The notes below the pieces were generated by a model. The model made no database searches and had not been told where the DNA came from. It worked only from the letters and a program-made list of their open reading frames with translations. From NCBI RefSeq assembly GCF_051014685.1, contig NW_027478771.1, forward strand, positions 372,001-436,000: a DNA stretch of 64,000 nt. Direction: 5' to 3'. The stretch is from Ptiloglossa arizonensis. Its lineage: Eukaryota > Arthropoda > Insecta > Hymenoptera > Colletidae. Shown here piece by piece: positions 23,884 through 35,934 of the stretch (position 1 is its first letter; the number at the start of each line of letters is the position of its first letter). A program made the position numbers and the translations under genes.

Positions 23884-25414
23884 AGTTTGAAGCCAAGAAA
23901 TGGTTGAGAAGGCAAAAAATTTTTCGCAATTCTGCTGATCCAAACGCTTAACCAGAATGGCCTAGGGAAAAAATACACATACCGTTGTAATCGGGCGGGT
24001 TTCTACTTTCAGATGCAATAGGAATTTTTGGGTTAGGTCAATCCGTTCGCGAGATATGGGACTTTGAAGCCAAGAAATGGTTGAGAAGACAACAAATTTT
24101 TCGCACTTCTGCTGCTCCAAACGCTTAACCAGAATGGCCTAGGGAAGAAATACACATACCGTTGTAATCGGGCGAGTTTCTACTTTCAGACGCAACAGGA
24201 ATTTTTGGGTTAGGTCAATCCGTTCGCGAGATATGGGAGTTTGAAGCCAAGAAATGGTTGAGAAGGCTAAAAATTTTTCGCAATTGTGCTGCTCCAAACG
24301 CTTAACCAGAATGGCCTAGGGAAAAAATACACATACCGTTGTAATCGGGCGAGTTTCTACTTTCAGATGCAGTAGGAATTTTTGGGTAAGGTCAATCCGT
24401 TCGCGAGATATGGCAGTTTGAAGCCAAGAAATAGTTTAGAAGGCAAAAAATTTTTCGCAATTCTGTTGCTCCAAACGCTTGACCAGAATGGGCTAGGGAA
24501 AAAATACACATACCGTTGTAATCGGGCGAGTTTCTACTTTCAGATGCAATAGGAACTTTTGGGTTAGGTCAATCCGTTCGCGAGATATGGGACTTTGAAG
24601 CCAAGAAATGGTTGAGAAGACAACAAATTTTTCGCACTTCTGCTGCTCCAAACGCTTAACCAGAATGGCCTAGGGAAAAAATACACATACCGTTGTAATC
24701 GGGCGAGTTTCTACTTTCAGACGCAACAGGAATTTTTGGGTAGGTCAATCCGTTCGCGAGATATGGGAGTTTGAAGCCAAGAAATGGTTGAGAAGGCAAA
24801 AAATTTTTCGCAATTCTGCTGATCCAAACGCTTAACCAGAATGGCCTAGGGAAAAAATACACATACCGTTGTAATCGGGCGGGTTTCTACTTTCAGATGC
24901 AATAGGAATTTTTGGGTTAGGTCAATCCGTTCGCGAGATATGGGACTTTGAAGCCAAGAAATGGTTGAGAAGACAACAAATTTTTCGCACTTCTGCTGCT
25001 CCAAACGCTTAACCAGAATGGCCTAGGGAAGAAATACACATACCGTTGTAATCGGGCGAGTTTCTACTTTCAGACGCAACAGGAATTTTTGGGTTAGGTC
25101 AATCCGTTCGCGAGATATGGGAGTTTGAAGCCAAGAAATGGTTGAGAAGGCTAAAAATTTTTCGCAATTGTGCTGCTCCAAACGCTTAACCAGAATGGCC
25201 TAGGGAAAAAATACACATACCGTTGTAATCGGGCGAGTTTCTACTTTCAGATGCAGTAGGAATTTTTGGGTAAGGTCAATCCGTTCGCGAGATATGGCAG
25301 TTTGAAGCCAAGAAATAGTTTAGAAGGCAAAAAATTTTTCGCAATTCTGTTGCTCCAAACGCTTAACCAGAATGGGCTAGGGAAAAAATACACATACCGT
25401 TGTAATCGGGCGAG
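23884..25414 (+). repeat. Pentamer-spaced duplication (884 bp)
   Basis: About 647 bp at 23884-24530 is repeated at 24768-25414. The offset is 5 x 177 - 1; the missing base is in TTTTTGGGTAGGTC near 24738. Shared marks are TCGGGCGGGTTTC, AAGGCTAAAAATTTTT and TTCTGTTGCTCC. A related TCGGGCGGGT monomer lies a further 1416 bp (8 monomers) on, at 26291. Confidence 0.75.
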
Positions 25415-25973
25415 TTTTTACTTTCACAAGCAACAGGAATTTTTGGGTTAGGTCAATCGGTTCGCGAGATATGGGAGTTTGAAGCCAAGAAATGGTTGAG
25501 AAGGCATACAATTTTTCGCAATTCTGCTGATCCAAACGCTTAATCAGAATGGCCTAGGGAAAAAATACACATACCGTTGTAATCGGGCGAGTTTCTACTT
25601 TCAGATGCAATAGGAATTTTTGGGTAAGGTCAATCCGTTCGCGAGATATGGCAGTTTGAAGCCAAGAAATAGTTTAGAAGGCAAAAAATTTTTCGCAATT
25701 CTGCTGCTCCAAACGCTTAACCAGAATGGGCTAGGGAAAAAATACACATACCGTTGTAATCGGGCGAGTTTTTACTTTCACAAGCAACAGGAATTTTTAG
25801 GTTAGGTCAATCGGTTCGCGAGATATGGGAGTTTGAAGCCAAGAAATGGTTGAGAAGGCATACAATTTTTCGCAATTCTGCTGATCCAAACGCTTAATCA
25901 GAATGGCCTAGGGAAAAAATACACATACCGTTGTAATCGGGCGAGTTTCTACTTTCAGATGCAATAGGAATTT
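25266..25973 (+). repeat. Dimer repeat (354 bp) of the GGTAAGGTC class
   Basis: Two consecutive two-monomer units start at about 25266 and 25620. Each pairs a GGTAAGGTC/ATATGGCAG/ATAGTTTAG monomer with a CACAAGCAACAGG/GGCATACAATTTTT monomer. The same dimer arrangement appears at 16075/16429, 20142/20496 and 27917/28271, so it is a recurrent sub-module of community 2. Confidence 0.7.
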
Positions 25974-26339
25974 TTGGGTTAGGTCAATCCGTTCGCGAGA
26001 TATGGGACTTTGAAGCCAAGAAATGGTTGAGAAGACAACAAATTTTTCGCACTTCTGCTGCTCCAAACGCTTAACCAGAATGGCCTAGGGAAAAAATACA
26101 CATACCGTTGTAATCGGGCGAGTTTCTACTTTCAGACGCAACAGGAATTTTTGGGTTAGGTCAATCCGTTCGCGAGATATGGGAGTTTGAAGCCAAGAAA
26201 TGGTTGAGAAGGCAAAAAATTTTTCGCAATTCTGCTGATCCAAACGCTTAACCAGAATGGCCTAGGGAAAAAATACACATACCGTTGTAATCGGGCGGGT
26301 TTCTACTTTCAGATGCAATAGGAATTTTTGGGTTAGGTC

Positions 26340-27835
26340 AATCCGTTCGCGAGATATGGGACTTTGAACCCAAGAAATGGTTGAGAAGACAACAAATTTT
26401 TCGCACTTCTGCTGCGCCAAACGCTTAACCAGAATGGCCTAGGGAAGAAATACACATACCGTTGTAATCGGGCGAGTTTCTACTTTCAGACGCAACAGGA
26501 ATTTTTGGGTTAGGTCAATCCGTTCGCGAGATATGGGAGTTTGAAGCCAAGAAATGGTTGAGAAGGCAAAAAATTTTTCGCAATTGTGCTGCTCCAAACG
26601 ATTAACCAGAATGGCCTAGGAAAAAAATACACATACCGTTGTAATCGGGCGAGTTTCTACTTTCAGATGCAGTAGGAATTTTTGGGTAAGGTCAATCCGT
26701 TCGCGAGATATGGCAGTTTGAAGCCAAGAAATAGTTTAGAAGGCAAAAAATTTTTCGCAATTCTGCTGCTCCAAACGCTTAACCAGAATGGGCTAGGGAA
26801 AAAATACACATACCGTTGTAATTGGGCGAGTTTTTACTTTCACAAGCAACAGGAATTTTTGGGTTAGGTCAATCGGTTCGCGAGATATGGGAGTTTGAAG
26901 CCAAGAAATGGTTGAGAAGGCATACAATTTTTCGCAATTCTGCTGATCCAAACGCTTAACCAGAATGGGCTAGGGAAAAAATACACATACCGTTGTAATC
27001 GGGCGAGTTTCTACTTTCAGATGCAATAGGAATTTTTGGGTATGGTCAATCCGTTCGCGAGATATGGCAGTTTGAAGCCAAGAAATAGTTTAGAAGGCAA
27101 AAAATTTTTCGCAATTCTGCTGCTCCAAACGCTTAACCAGAATGGCCTAGGGAAAAAATACACATACCGTTGTAATCGGGCGAGTTTCTACTTTCAGTTC
27201 CAATAGGAATTTTTGGGTTATGTCAATCCGTTCGGGAGATATGGGAGTTTGAAGCCAAGAAATGGTTGACAAGACAACAAATTTTTCGCAATTCTGCTGC
27301 TCCAAACGCTTAACCAGAATGGCCTAGGGAACAAATACATATACCGTTGTAATCGGGCGAGTTTCTACTTTCAAATGCAATAGGAATTTTTGGGTTTGGT
27401 CAATCCGTTCGGGCGATATGGGAGTTTGAAGCCAAGAAATGGTAGAGAAGGCAAAAAATTTTTAACAATTCTGCTGCTCCAATCGCTTAACCAGAATGAC
27501 CTAGGGAAAAATACTCGTACCGTTGCAATCGGGCGAGTTTCTACTTTCAAATGCAATAGGAATTTTTGGGTTAGGTCAATCCGTTCGCGAGATATGGGAG
27601 TTTGAAGCTAAGAAATGGATAAGAAGACAAAGTTTTCGCACTTCTGCTGCTCCAAACGCTTAACCAGAATGGCCAAGGGAAAAAATACACATACCGTTGT
27701 AATCGGGCGAGTTTCTACTTTCAGATGCAATAGGAATTTTTGGGTTAGGTCAATCCGTTCGGGAGACATGGGAGTTTGAAGCCAAGAAATGGTTGAGAAC
27801 ACAACAAATTTTTCGCACTTCTGTTGCTCCAAACG
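26340..27835 (+). repeat. Long-range duplicated block, copy 1 (offset 8833 bp)
   Basis: About 1.5 kb here matches about 35173-36668 at an offset of 8833 bp (50 x 177 - 17). Shared rare marks are the GTAATTGGGCGAG monomer, GGGTATGGTC, GTTCGGGCGATATG and GGGTTTGGTC. Each copy carries private changes, for example GCGCCAAACG near 26414 here and AAAAATTACACA near 35813 in the other. The copies are separated by unrelated duplications, so this block moved or expanded before them. Confidence 0.75.
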
Positions 27836-28996
27836 CTTAACCAGAATGGCCTAGGGAAGAAATACACATACCGTTGTAATCGGGCGAGTTTCTACTTTCA
27901 GATGCAGTAGGAATTTTTGGGTAAGGTCAATCCGTTCGCGAGATATGGCAGTTTGAAGCCAAGAAATAGTTTAGAAGGCAAAAAATTTTTCGCAATTCTG
28001 TTGCTCCAAACGCTTAACCAGAATGGGCTAGGGAAAAAATACACATACCGTTGTAATCGGGCGAGTTTTTACTTTCACAAGCAACAGGAATTTTTGGGTT
28101 AGGTCAATCGGTTCGCGAGATATGGGAGTTTGAAGCCAAGAAATGGTTGAGAAGGCATACAATTTTTCGCAATTCTGCTGATCCAAACGCTTAATCAGAA
28201 TGGCCTAGGGAAAAAATACACATACCGTTGTAATCGGGCGAGTTTCTACTTTCAGATGCAATAGGAATTTTTGGGTAAGGTCAATCCGTTCGCGAGATAT
28301 GGCAGTTTGAAGCCAAGAAATAGTTTATAAGGCAAAAAATTTTTCGCAATTCTGCTGCTCCAAACGCTTAACCAGAATGGGCTAGGGAAAAAATACACAT
28401 ACCGTTGTAATCGGGCGAGTTTTTACTTTCACAAGCAACAGGAATTTTTGGGTTAGGTCAATCGGTTCGCGAGATATGGGAGTTTGAAGCCAAGAAATGG
28501 TTGAGAAGGCATACAATTTTTCGCAATTCTGCTGATCCAAACGCTTAATCAGAATGGCCTAGGGAAAAAATACACATACCGTTGTAATCGGGCGAGTTTC
28601 TACTTTCAGATGCAATAGGAATTTTTGGGTTAGGTCAATCCGTTCGCGAGATATGGGACTTTGTAGCCAAGAAATGGTTGAGAAGACAACAAATTTTTCG
28701 CACTTCTGCTGCTCCAAACGCTTAACCAGAATGGCCTAGGGAAAAAATACACATACCGTTGTAATCGGGCGAGTTTCTACTTTCAGACGCAACAGGAATT
28801 TTTGGGTTAGGTCAATCCGTTCGCGAGATATGGGAGTTTGAAGCCAAGAAATGGTTGAGAAGACAACAAATTTTTCGCACTTCTGCTGCTCCAAACGCTT
28901 AACCAGAATGGGCTAGGGAAAAAATACACATACCGTTGTAATCGGGCGAGTTTTTACTTTCACAAGCAACAGGAATTTTTGGGTTAGGTCAATCGG

Positions 28997-30697
28997 TTCG
29001 CGAGATATGGGAGTTTGAAGCCAAGAAATGGTTGAGAAGGCATACAATTTTTCGCAATTCTGCTGATCCAAACGCTTAATCAGAATGGCCTAGGGAAAAA
29101 ATACACATACCGCTGTAATCGGGCGAGTTTCTACTTTCAGATGCAATAGGAATTTTTGGGTAAGGTCAATCCGTTCGCGAGATATGGCAGTTTGAAGCCA
29201 AGAAATAGTTTAGAAGGCAAAAAATTTTTCGCAATTCTGCTGCTCCAAACGCTTAACCAGAATGGCCTAGGGAAAAAATACACATACCGTTGTAATCGGG
29301 CGAGTTTCTACTTTCAGTTCCAATAGGAATTTTTGGGTTATGTCAATCCGTTCGGGAGATATGGGAGTTTGAAGCCAAGAAATGGTTGACAAGACAACAA
29401 ATTTTTCGCAATTCTGCTGCTCCAAACGCTTAACCAGAATGGCCTAGGGAACAAATACATATACCGTTGTAATCGGGCGAGTTTCTACTTTCAAATGCAA
29501 TAGGAATTTTTGGGTTAGGTCAATCCGTTCGGGAGATATGGGAGTTTGAAGCCAAGAAATGGTAGAGAAGGCAAAAAATTTTTAACAATTCTGCTGCTCC
29601 AATCGCTTAACCAGAATGACCTAGGGAAAAATACTCGTACCGTTGCAATCGGGCGAGTTTCTACTTTCAAATGCAATAGGAATTTTTGGGTTAGGTCAAT
29701 CCGTTCGCGAGACATGGGAGTTTGAAGCTAAGAAATGGATAAGAAGACAAAGTTTTCGCACTTCTGCTGCTCCAGACGCTTAACCAGAATGGCCAAGGGA
29801 AAAAATACACATACCGTTGTAATCGGGCGAGTTTCTACTTTCAGATGCAATAGGAATTTTTGGGTTAGGTCAATCCGTTCGGGAGACATGGGAGTTTGAA
29901 GCCAAGAAATGGTTGAGAACACAACAAATTTTTCGCACTTCTGCTGCTCCAAACGCATAACCAGAATGGCCTAGGGACAAAATACACATACCGTTGTAAT
30001 CGGGCGAGTTTCTACTTTCAGACGCAATAGGAATTTTTGGGTTAGGTCAATCCGTTCGCGAGATATGGGAGTTTGAAGCCAAGAAATGGTTGAGAAGGCA
30101 TACAATTTTTCGCAATTCTGCTGATCCAAACGCTTAATCAGAATGGCCTAGGGAAAAAATACACATACCGCTGTAATCGGGCGAGTTTCTACTTTCAGAT
30201 GCAATAGGAATTTTTGGGTAAGGTCAATCCGTTCGCGAGATATGGCAGTTTGAAGCCAAGAAATAGTTTAGAAGGCAAAAAATTTTTCGCAATTCTGCTG
30301 CTCCAAACGCTTAACCAGAATGGCCTAGGGAAAAAATACACATACCGTTGTAATCGGGCGAGTTTCTACTTTCAGTTCCAATAGGAATTTTTGGGTTATG
30401 TCAATCCGTTCGGGAGATATGGGAGTTTGAAGCCAAGAAATGGTTGACAAGACAACAAATTTTTCGCAATTCTGCTGCTCCAAACGCTTAACCAGAATGG
30501 CCTAGGGAACAAATACATATACCGTTGTAATCGGGCGAGTTTCTACTTTCAAATGCAATAGGAATTTTTGGGTTAGGTCAATCCGTTCGGGAGATATGGG
30601 AGTTTGAAGCCAAGAAATGGTAGAGAAGGCAAAAAATTTTTAACAATTCTGCTGCTCCAATCGCTTAACCAGAATGACCTAGGGAAAAATACTCGTA
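28997..30697 (+). repeat. Nested 6-monomer HOR (1058 bp), first pair
   Basis: A 6-mer of 1058 bp (6 x 177 - 4) at 28997-30054 is followed by a second copy from 30055 that is cut off at the 2650-bp junction near 30697. Marks in each are CCGCTGTAATCGGG, GGGTTATGTC, ACAAATACATATACC, TTTTTAACAATTC and TACTCGTACCG. The nesting implies the 6-mer doubled first and the larger duplication followed. Confidence 0.85.
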
Positions 30698-30715
30698 CCG
30701 TTGTAATCGGGCGAG
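30690..30715 (+). other. Chimeric monomer at a duplication junction
   Basis: The left part of this monomer (TACTCGTACCG, as at 29634) belongs to the 1-bp-deletion class, which elsewhere continues with TTGCAATCGGG. Here it continues TTGTAATCGGGCGAGTTTTT, as in the CACAAGCAACAGG class at 28050. The exchange point lies within the shared CGTACCG/CATACCG-TTG segment and keeps register. Confidence 0.8.
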
Positions 30716-31646
30716 TTTTTACTTTCACAAGCAACAGGAATTTTTGGGTTAGGTCAATCGGTTCGCGAGATATGGGAGTTTGAAGCCAAGAAATGGTTGA
30801 GAAGGCATACAATTTTTCGCAATTCTGCTGATCCAAACGCTTAATCAGAATGGCCTAGGGAAAAAATACACATACCGTTGTAATCGGGCGAGTTTCTACT
30901 TTCAGATGCAATAGGAATTTTTGGGTAAGGTCAATCCGTTCGCGAGATATGGCAGTTTGAAGCCAAGAAATAGTTTATAAGGCAAAAAATTTTTCGCAAT
31001 TCTGCTGCTCCAAACGCTTAACCAGAATGGGCTAGGGAAAAAATACACATACCGTTGTAATCGGGCGAGTTTTTACTTTCACAAGCAACAGGAATTTTTG
31101 GGTTAGGTCAATCGGTTCGCGAGATATGGGAGTTTGAAGCCAAGAAATGGTTGAGAAGGCATACAATTTTTCGCAATTCTGCTGATCCAAACGCTTAATC
31201 AGAATGGCCTAGGGAAAAAATACACATACCGTTGTAATCGGGCGAGTTTCTACTTTCAGATGCAATAGGAATTTTTGGGTTAGGTCAATCCGTTCGCGAG
31301 ATATGGGACTTTGTAGCCAAGAAATGGTTGAGAAGACAACAAATTTTTCGCACTTCTGCTGCTCCAAACGCTTAACCAGAATGGCCTAGGGAAAAAATAC
31401 ACATACCGTTGTAATCGGGCGAGTTTCTACTTTCAGACGCAACAGGAATTTTTGGGTTAGGTCAATCCGTTCGCGAGATATGGGAGTTTGAAGCCAAGAA
31501 ATGGTTGAGAAGACAACAAATTTTTCGCACTTCTGCTGCTCCAAACGCTTAACCAGAATGGGCTAGGGAAAAAATACACATACCGTTGTAATCGGGCGAG
31601 TTTTTACTTTCACAAGCAACAGGAATTTTTGGGTTAGGTCAATCGG

Positions 31647-33778
31647 TTCGCGAGATATGGGAGTTTGAAGCCAAGAAATGGTTGAGAAGGCATACAATTT
31701 TTCGCAATTCTGCTGATCCAAACGCTTAATCAGAATGGCCTAGGGAAAAAATACACATACCGCTGTAATCGGGCGAGTTTCTACTTTCAGATGCAATAGG
31801 AATTTTTGGGTAAGGTCAATCCGTTCGCGAGATATGGCAGTTTGAAGCCAAGAAATAGTTTAGAAGGCAAAAAATTTTTCGCAATTCTGCTGCTCCAAAC
31901 GCTTAACCAGAATGGCCTAGGGAAAAAATACACATACCGTTGTAATCGGGCGAGTTTCTACTTTCAGTTCCAATAGGAATTTTTGGGTTATGTCAATCCG
32001 TTCGGGAGATATGGGAGTTTGAAGCCAAGAAATGGTTGACAAGACAACAAATTTTTCGCAATTCTGCTGCTCCAAACGCTTAACCAGAATGGCCTAGGGA
32101 ACAAATACATATACCGTTGTAATTGGGCGAGTTTCTACTTTCAAATGCAATAGGAATTTTTGGGTTAGGTCAATCCGTTCGGGAGATATGGGAGTTTGAA
32201 GCCAAGAAATGGTAGAGAAGGCAAAAAATTTTTAACAATTCTGCTGCTCCAATCGCTTAACCAGAATGACCTAGGGAAAAATACTCGTACCGTTGCAATC
32301 GGGCGAGTTTCTACTTTCAAATGCAATAGGAATTTTTGGGTTAGGTCAATCCGTTCGCGAGACATGGGAGTTTGAAGCTAAGAAATGGATAAGAAGACAA
32401 AGTTTTCGCACTTCTGCTGCTCCAGACGCTTAACCAGAATGGCCAAGGGAAAAAATACACATACCGTTGTAATCGGGCGAGTTTCTACTTTCAGATGCAA
32501 TAGGAATTTTTGGGTTAGGTCAATCCGTTCGGGAGACATGGGAGTTTGAAGCCAAGAAATGGTTGAGAACACAACAAATTTTTCGCACTTCTGCTGCTCC
32601 AAACGCATAACCAGAATGGCCTAGGGACAAAATACACATACCGTTGTAATCGGGCGAGTTTCTACTTTCAGACGCAATAGGAATTTTTGGGTTAGGTCAA
32701 TCCGTTCGCGAGATATGGGAGTTTGAAGCCAAGAAATGGTTGAGAAGGCATACAATTTTTCGCAATTCTGCTGATCCAAACGCTTAATCAGAATGGCCTA
32801 GGGAAAAAATACACATACCGCTGTAATCGGGCGAGTTTCTACTTTCAGATGCAATAGGAATTTTTGGGTAAGGTCAATCCGTTCGCGAGATATGGCAGTT
32901 TGAAGCCAAGAAATAGTTTAGAAGGCAAAAAATTTTTCGCAATTCTGCTGCTCCAAACGCTTAACCAGAATGGCCTAGGGAAAAAATACACATACCGTTG
33001 TAATCGGGCGAGTTTCTACTTTCAGTTCCAATAGGAATTTTTGGGTTATGTCAATCCGTTCGGGAGATATGGGAGTTTGAAGCCAAGAAATGGTTGACAA
33101 GACAACAAATTTTTCGCAATTCTGCTGCTCCAAACGCTTAACCAGAATGGCCTAGGGAACAAATACATATACCGTTGTAATCGGGCGAGTTTCTACTTTC
33201 AAATGCAATAGGAATTTTTGGGTTAGGTCAATCCGTTCGGGAGATATGGGAGTTTGAAGCCAAGAAATGGTAGAGAAGGCAAAAAATTTTTAACAATTCT
33301 GCTGCTCCAATCGCTTAACCAGAATGACCTAGGGAAAAATACTCGTACCGTTGCAATCGGGCGAGTTTCTACTTTCAAATGCAATAGGAATTTTTGGGTT
33401 AGGTCAATCCGTTCGCGAGACATGGGAGTTTGAAGCTAAGAAATGGATAAGAAGACAAAGTTTTCGCACTTCTGCTGCTCCAGACGCTTAACCAGAATGG
33501 CCAAGGGAAAAAATACACATACCGTTGTAATCGGGCGAGTTTCTACTTTCAGATGCAATAGGAATTTTTGGGTTAGGTCAATCCGTTCGGGAGACATGGG
33601 AGTTTGAAGCCAAGAAATGGTTGAGAACACAACAAATTTTTCGCACTTCTGCTGCTCCAAACGCATAACCAGAATGGCCTAGGGACAAAATACACATACC
33701 GTTGTAATCGGGCGAGTTTCTACTTTCAGACGCAATAGGAATTTTTGGGTTAGGTCAATCCGTTCGCGAGATATGGGA
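31647..33778 (+). repeat. Nested 6-monomer HOR (1058 bp), second pair
   Basis: These are the downstream equivalents of the first 6-mer pair: 31647-32704 and 32705-33762, with identity continuing to about 33778. There the array changes from GGGAGTTTG to GGGACTTTG. Both copies are complete, unlike the truncated upstream second copy, which supports the order of events inferred from the first pair. Confidence 0.85.
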
Positions 33779-33881
33779 CTTTGAAGCTAAGAAATGGTTG
33801 AGAAGACAACAAATTTTTCGCAATTCTGCTGATCCAAACGCTTAACCAGAATGGCCTAGGGAAAAAATACACATACCGTTG

Positions 33882-35828
33882 TAATAGGGCGAGTTTCTAC
33901 TTTCAGATGCAATAGGAATTTTTGGGTCAGGTCAATCCGTTCGCGAGATATGGGACTTTGAAGCCAAGAAATGGTTGAGAAGACAACAAATTTTTCGCAC
34001 TTCTGCTGCTCCAAACGCTTAACCAGAATGGCCTAGGGAAGAAATACACATACCGTTGTAATCGGGCTAGTTTCTACTTTCAGACGCAACAGGAATTTTT
34101 GGGTTAGGTCAATCCGTTCGCGAGATATGGGAGTTTGAAGCCAAGAAATGGTTGAGAAGGCAAAAAATTTTTCGCAATTGTGCTGCTCCAAACGCTTAAC
34201 CAGAATGGCCTAGGGAAAAAATACACATACCGTTGTAATCGGGCGAGTTTTTACTTTCACAAGCAACAGGAATTTTTGGGTTAGGTCAATCGGTTCGCGA
34301 GATATGGGAGTTTGAAGCCAAGAAATGGTTGAGAAGGCATACAATTTTTCGCAATTCTGCTGATCCAAACGCTTAACCAGAATGGCCTAGGGAAAAAATA
34401 CACATACCGTTGTAATAGGGCGAGTTTCTACTTTCAGATGCAATAGGAATTTTTGGGTCAGGTCAATCCGTTCGCGAGATATGGGACTTTGAAGCCAAGA
34501 AATGGTTGAGAAGACAACAAATTTTTCGCACTTCTGCTGCTCCAAACGCTTAACCAGAATGGCCTAGGGAAAAAATACACATACCGTTGTAATCGGGCGA
34601 GTTTCTACTTTCAGACGCAACAGGAATTTTTGGGTTAGGTCAATCCGTTCGCGAGATATGGGAGTTTGAAGCCAAGAAATGGTTGAGAAGGCAAAAAATT
34701 TTTCGCAATTGTGCTGCTCCAAACGCTTAACCAGAATGGCCTAGGGAAGAAATACACATACCGTTGTAATCGGGCGAGTTTCTACTTTCAGATGCAGTAG
34801 GAATTTTTGGGTAAGGTCAATCCGTTCGCGAGATATGGCAGTTTGAAGCCAAGAAATAGTTTAGAAGGCAAAAAATTTTTCGCAATTCTGCTGCTCCAAA
34901 CGCTTAACCAGAATGGGCTAGGGAAAAAATACACATACCGTTGTAATTGGGCGAGTTTTTACTTTCACAAGCAACAGGAATTTTTGGGTTAGGTCAATCG
35001 GTTCGCGAGATATGGGAGTTTGAAGCCAAGAAATGGTTGAGAAGGCATACAATTTTTCGCAATTCTGCTGATCCAAACGCTTAACCAGAATGGCCTAGGG
35101 AAAAAATACACATACCGTTGTAATAGGGCGAGTTTCTACTTTCAGATGCAATAGGAATTTTTGGGTCAGGTCAATCCGTTCGCGAGATATGGGACTTTGA
35201 AGCCAAGAAATGGTTGAGAAGAAAACAAATTTTTCGCACTTCTGCTGCTCCAAACGCTTAACCAGAATGGCCTAGGGAAGAAATACACATACCGTTGTAA
35301 TCGGGCGAGTTTCTACTTTCAGACGCAACAGGAATTTTTGGGTTAGGTCAATCCGTTCGCGAGATATGGGAGTTTGAAGCCAAGAAATGGTTGAGAAGGC
35401 AAAAAATTTTTCGCAATTGTGCTGCTCCAAACGCTTAACCAGAATGGCCTAGGGAAGAAATACACATACCGTTGTAATCGGGCGAGTTTCTACTTTCAGA
35501 TGCAGTAGGAATTTTTGGGTAAGGTCAATCCGTTCGCGAGATATGGCAGTTTGAAGCCAAGAAATAGTTTAGAAGGCAAAAAATTTTTCGCAATTCTGCT
35601 GCTCCAAACGCTTAACCAGAATGGGCTAGGGAAAAAATACACATACCGTTGTAATTGGGCGAGTTTTTACTTTCACAAGCAACAGGAATTTTTGGGTTAG
35701 GTCAATCGGTTCGCGAGATATGGGAGTTTGAAGCCAAGAAATGGTTGAGAAGGCATACAATTTTTCGCAATTCTGCTGATCCAAACGCTTAACCAGAATG
35801 GCCTAGGGAAAAATTACACATACCGTTG
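33882..35828 (+). repeat. 3-mer then 4-mer steps marked by TAATAGGGCG
   Basis: The rare TAATAGGGCG variant, followed by GGGTCAGGTC, occurs at 33882, 34413 and 35121, spaced 531 bp (3 monomers) and 708 bp (4 monomers). Units 34413-35120 and 35121-35828 are a tandem 4-mer with few differences (GGGAAAAAAT against GGGAAGAAAT; GACAACAAAT against GAAAACAAAT). The 3-mer step lacks the GGTAAGGTC/ATAGTTTAG monomer, so the forms differ by one monomer. Confidence 0.8.
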
Positions 35829-35934
35829 TAATCGGGCGAGTTTCTACTTTCAGATGCAATAGGAATTTTTGGGTATGGTCAATCCGTTCGCGAGATATGG
35901 CAGTTTGAAGCCAAGAAATAGTTTAGAAGGCAAA

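Larger units (their letters stand above)
28048..33347 (+). repeat. Tandem 15-monomer duplication, two 2650-bp copies
   Basis: Positions 28048-30697 recur as 30698-33347 (15 x 177 - 5). Shared rare marks include AGTTTATAAGGC at 28323/30973, GGACTTTGTAGCC at 28656/31306, CAGACGCTTAACC and GACGCAATAGG. I noticed one clear difference, AATCGGGCG against AATTGGGCG near 32123, so the copies look very recent. The junction at 30698-30711 joins a TACTCGTACCG monomer to a TTGTAATCGGGCGAG monomer without loss of register. Confidence 0.9.
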
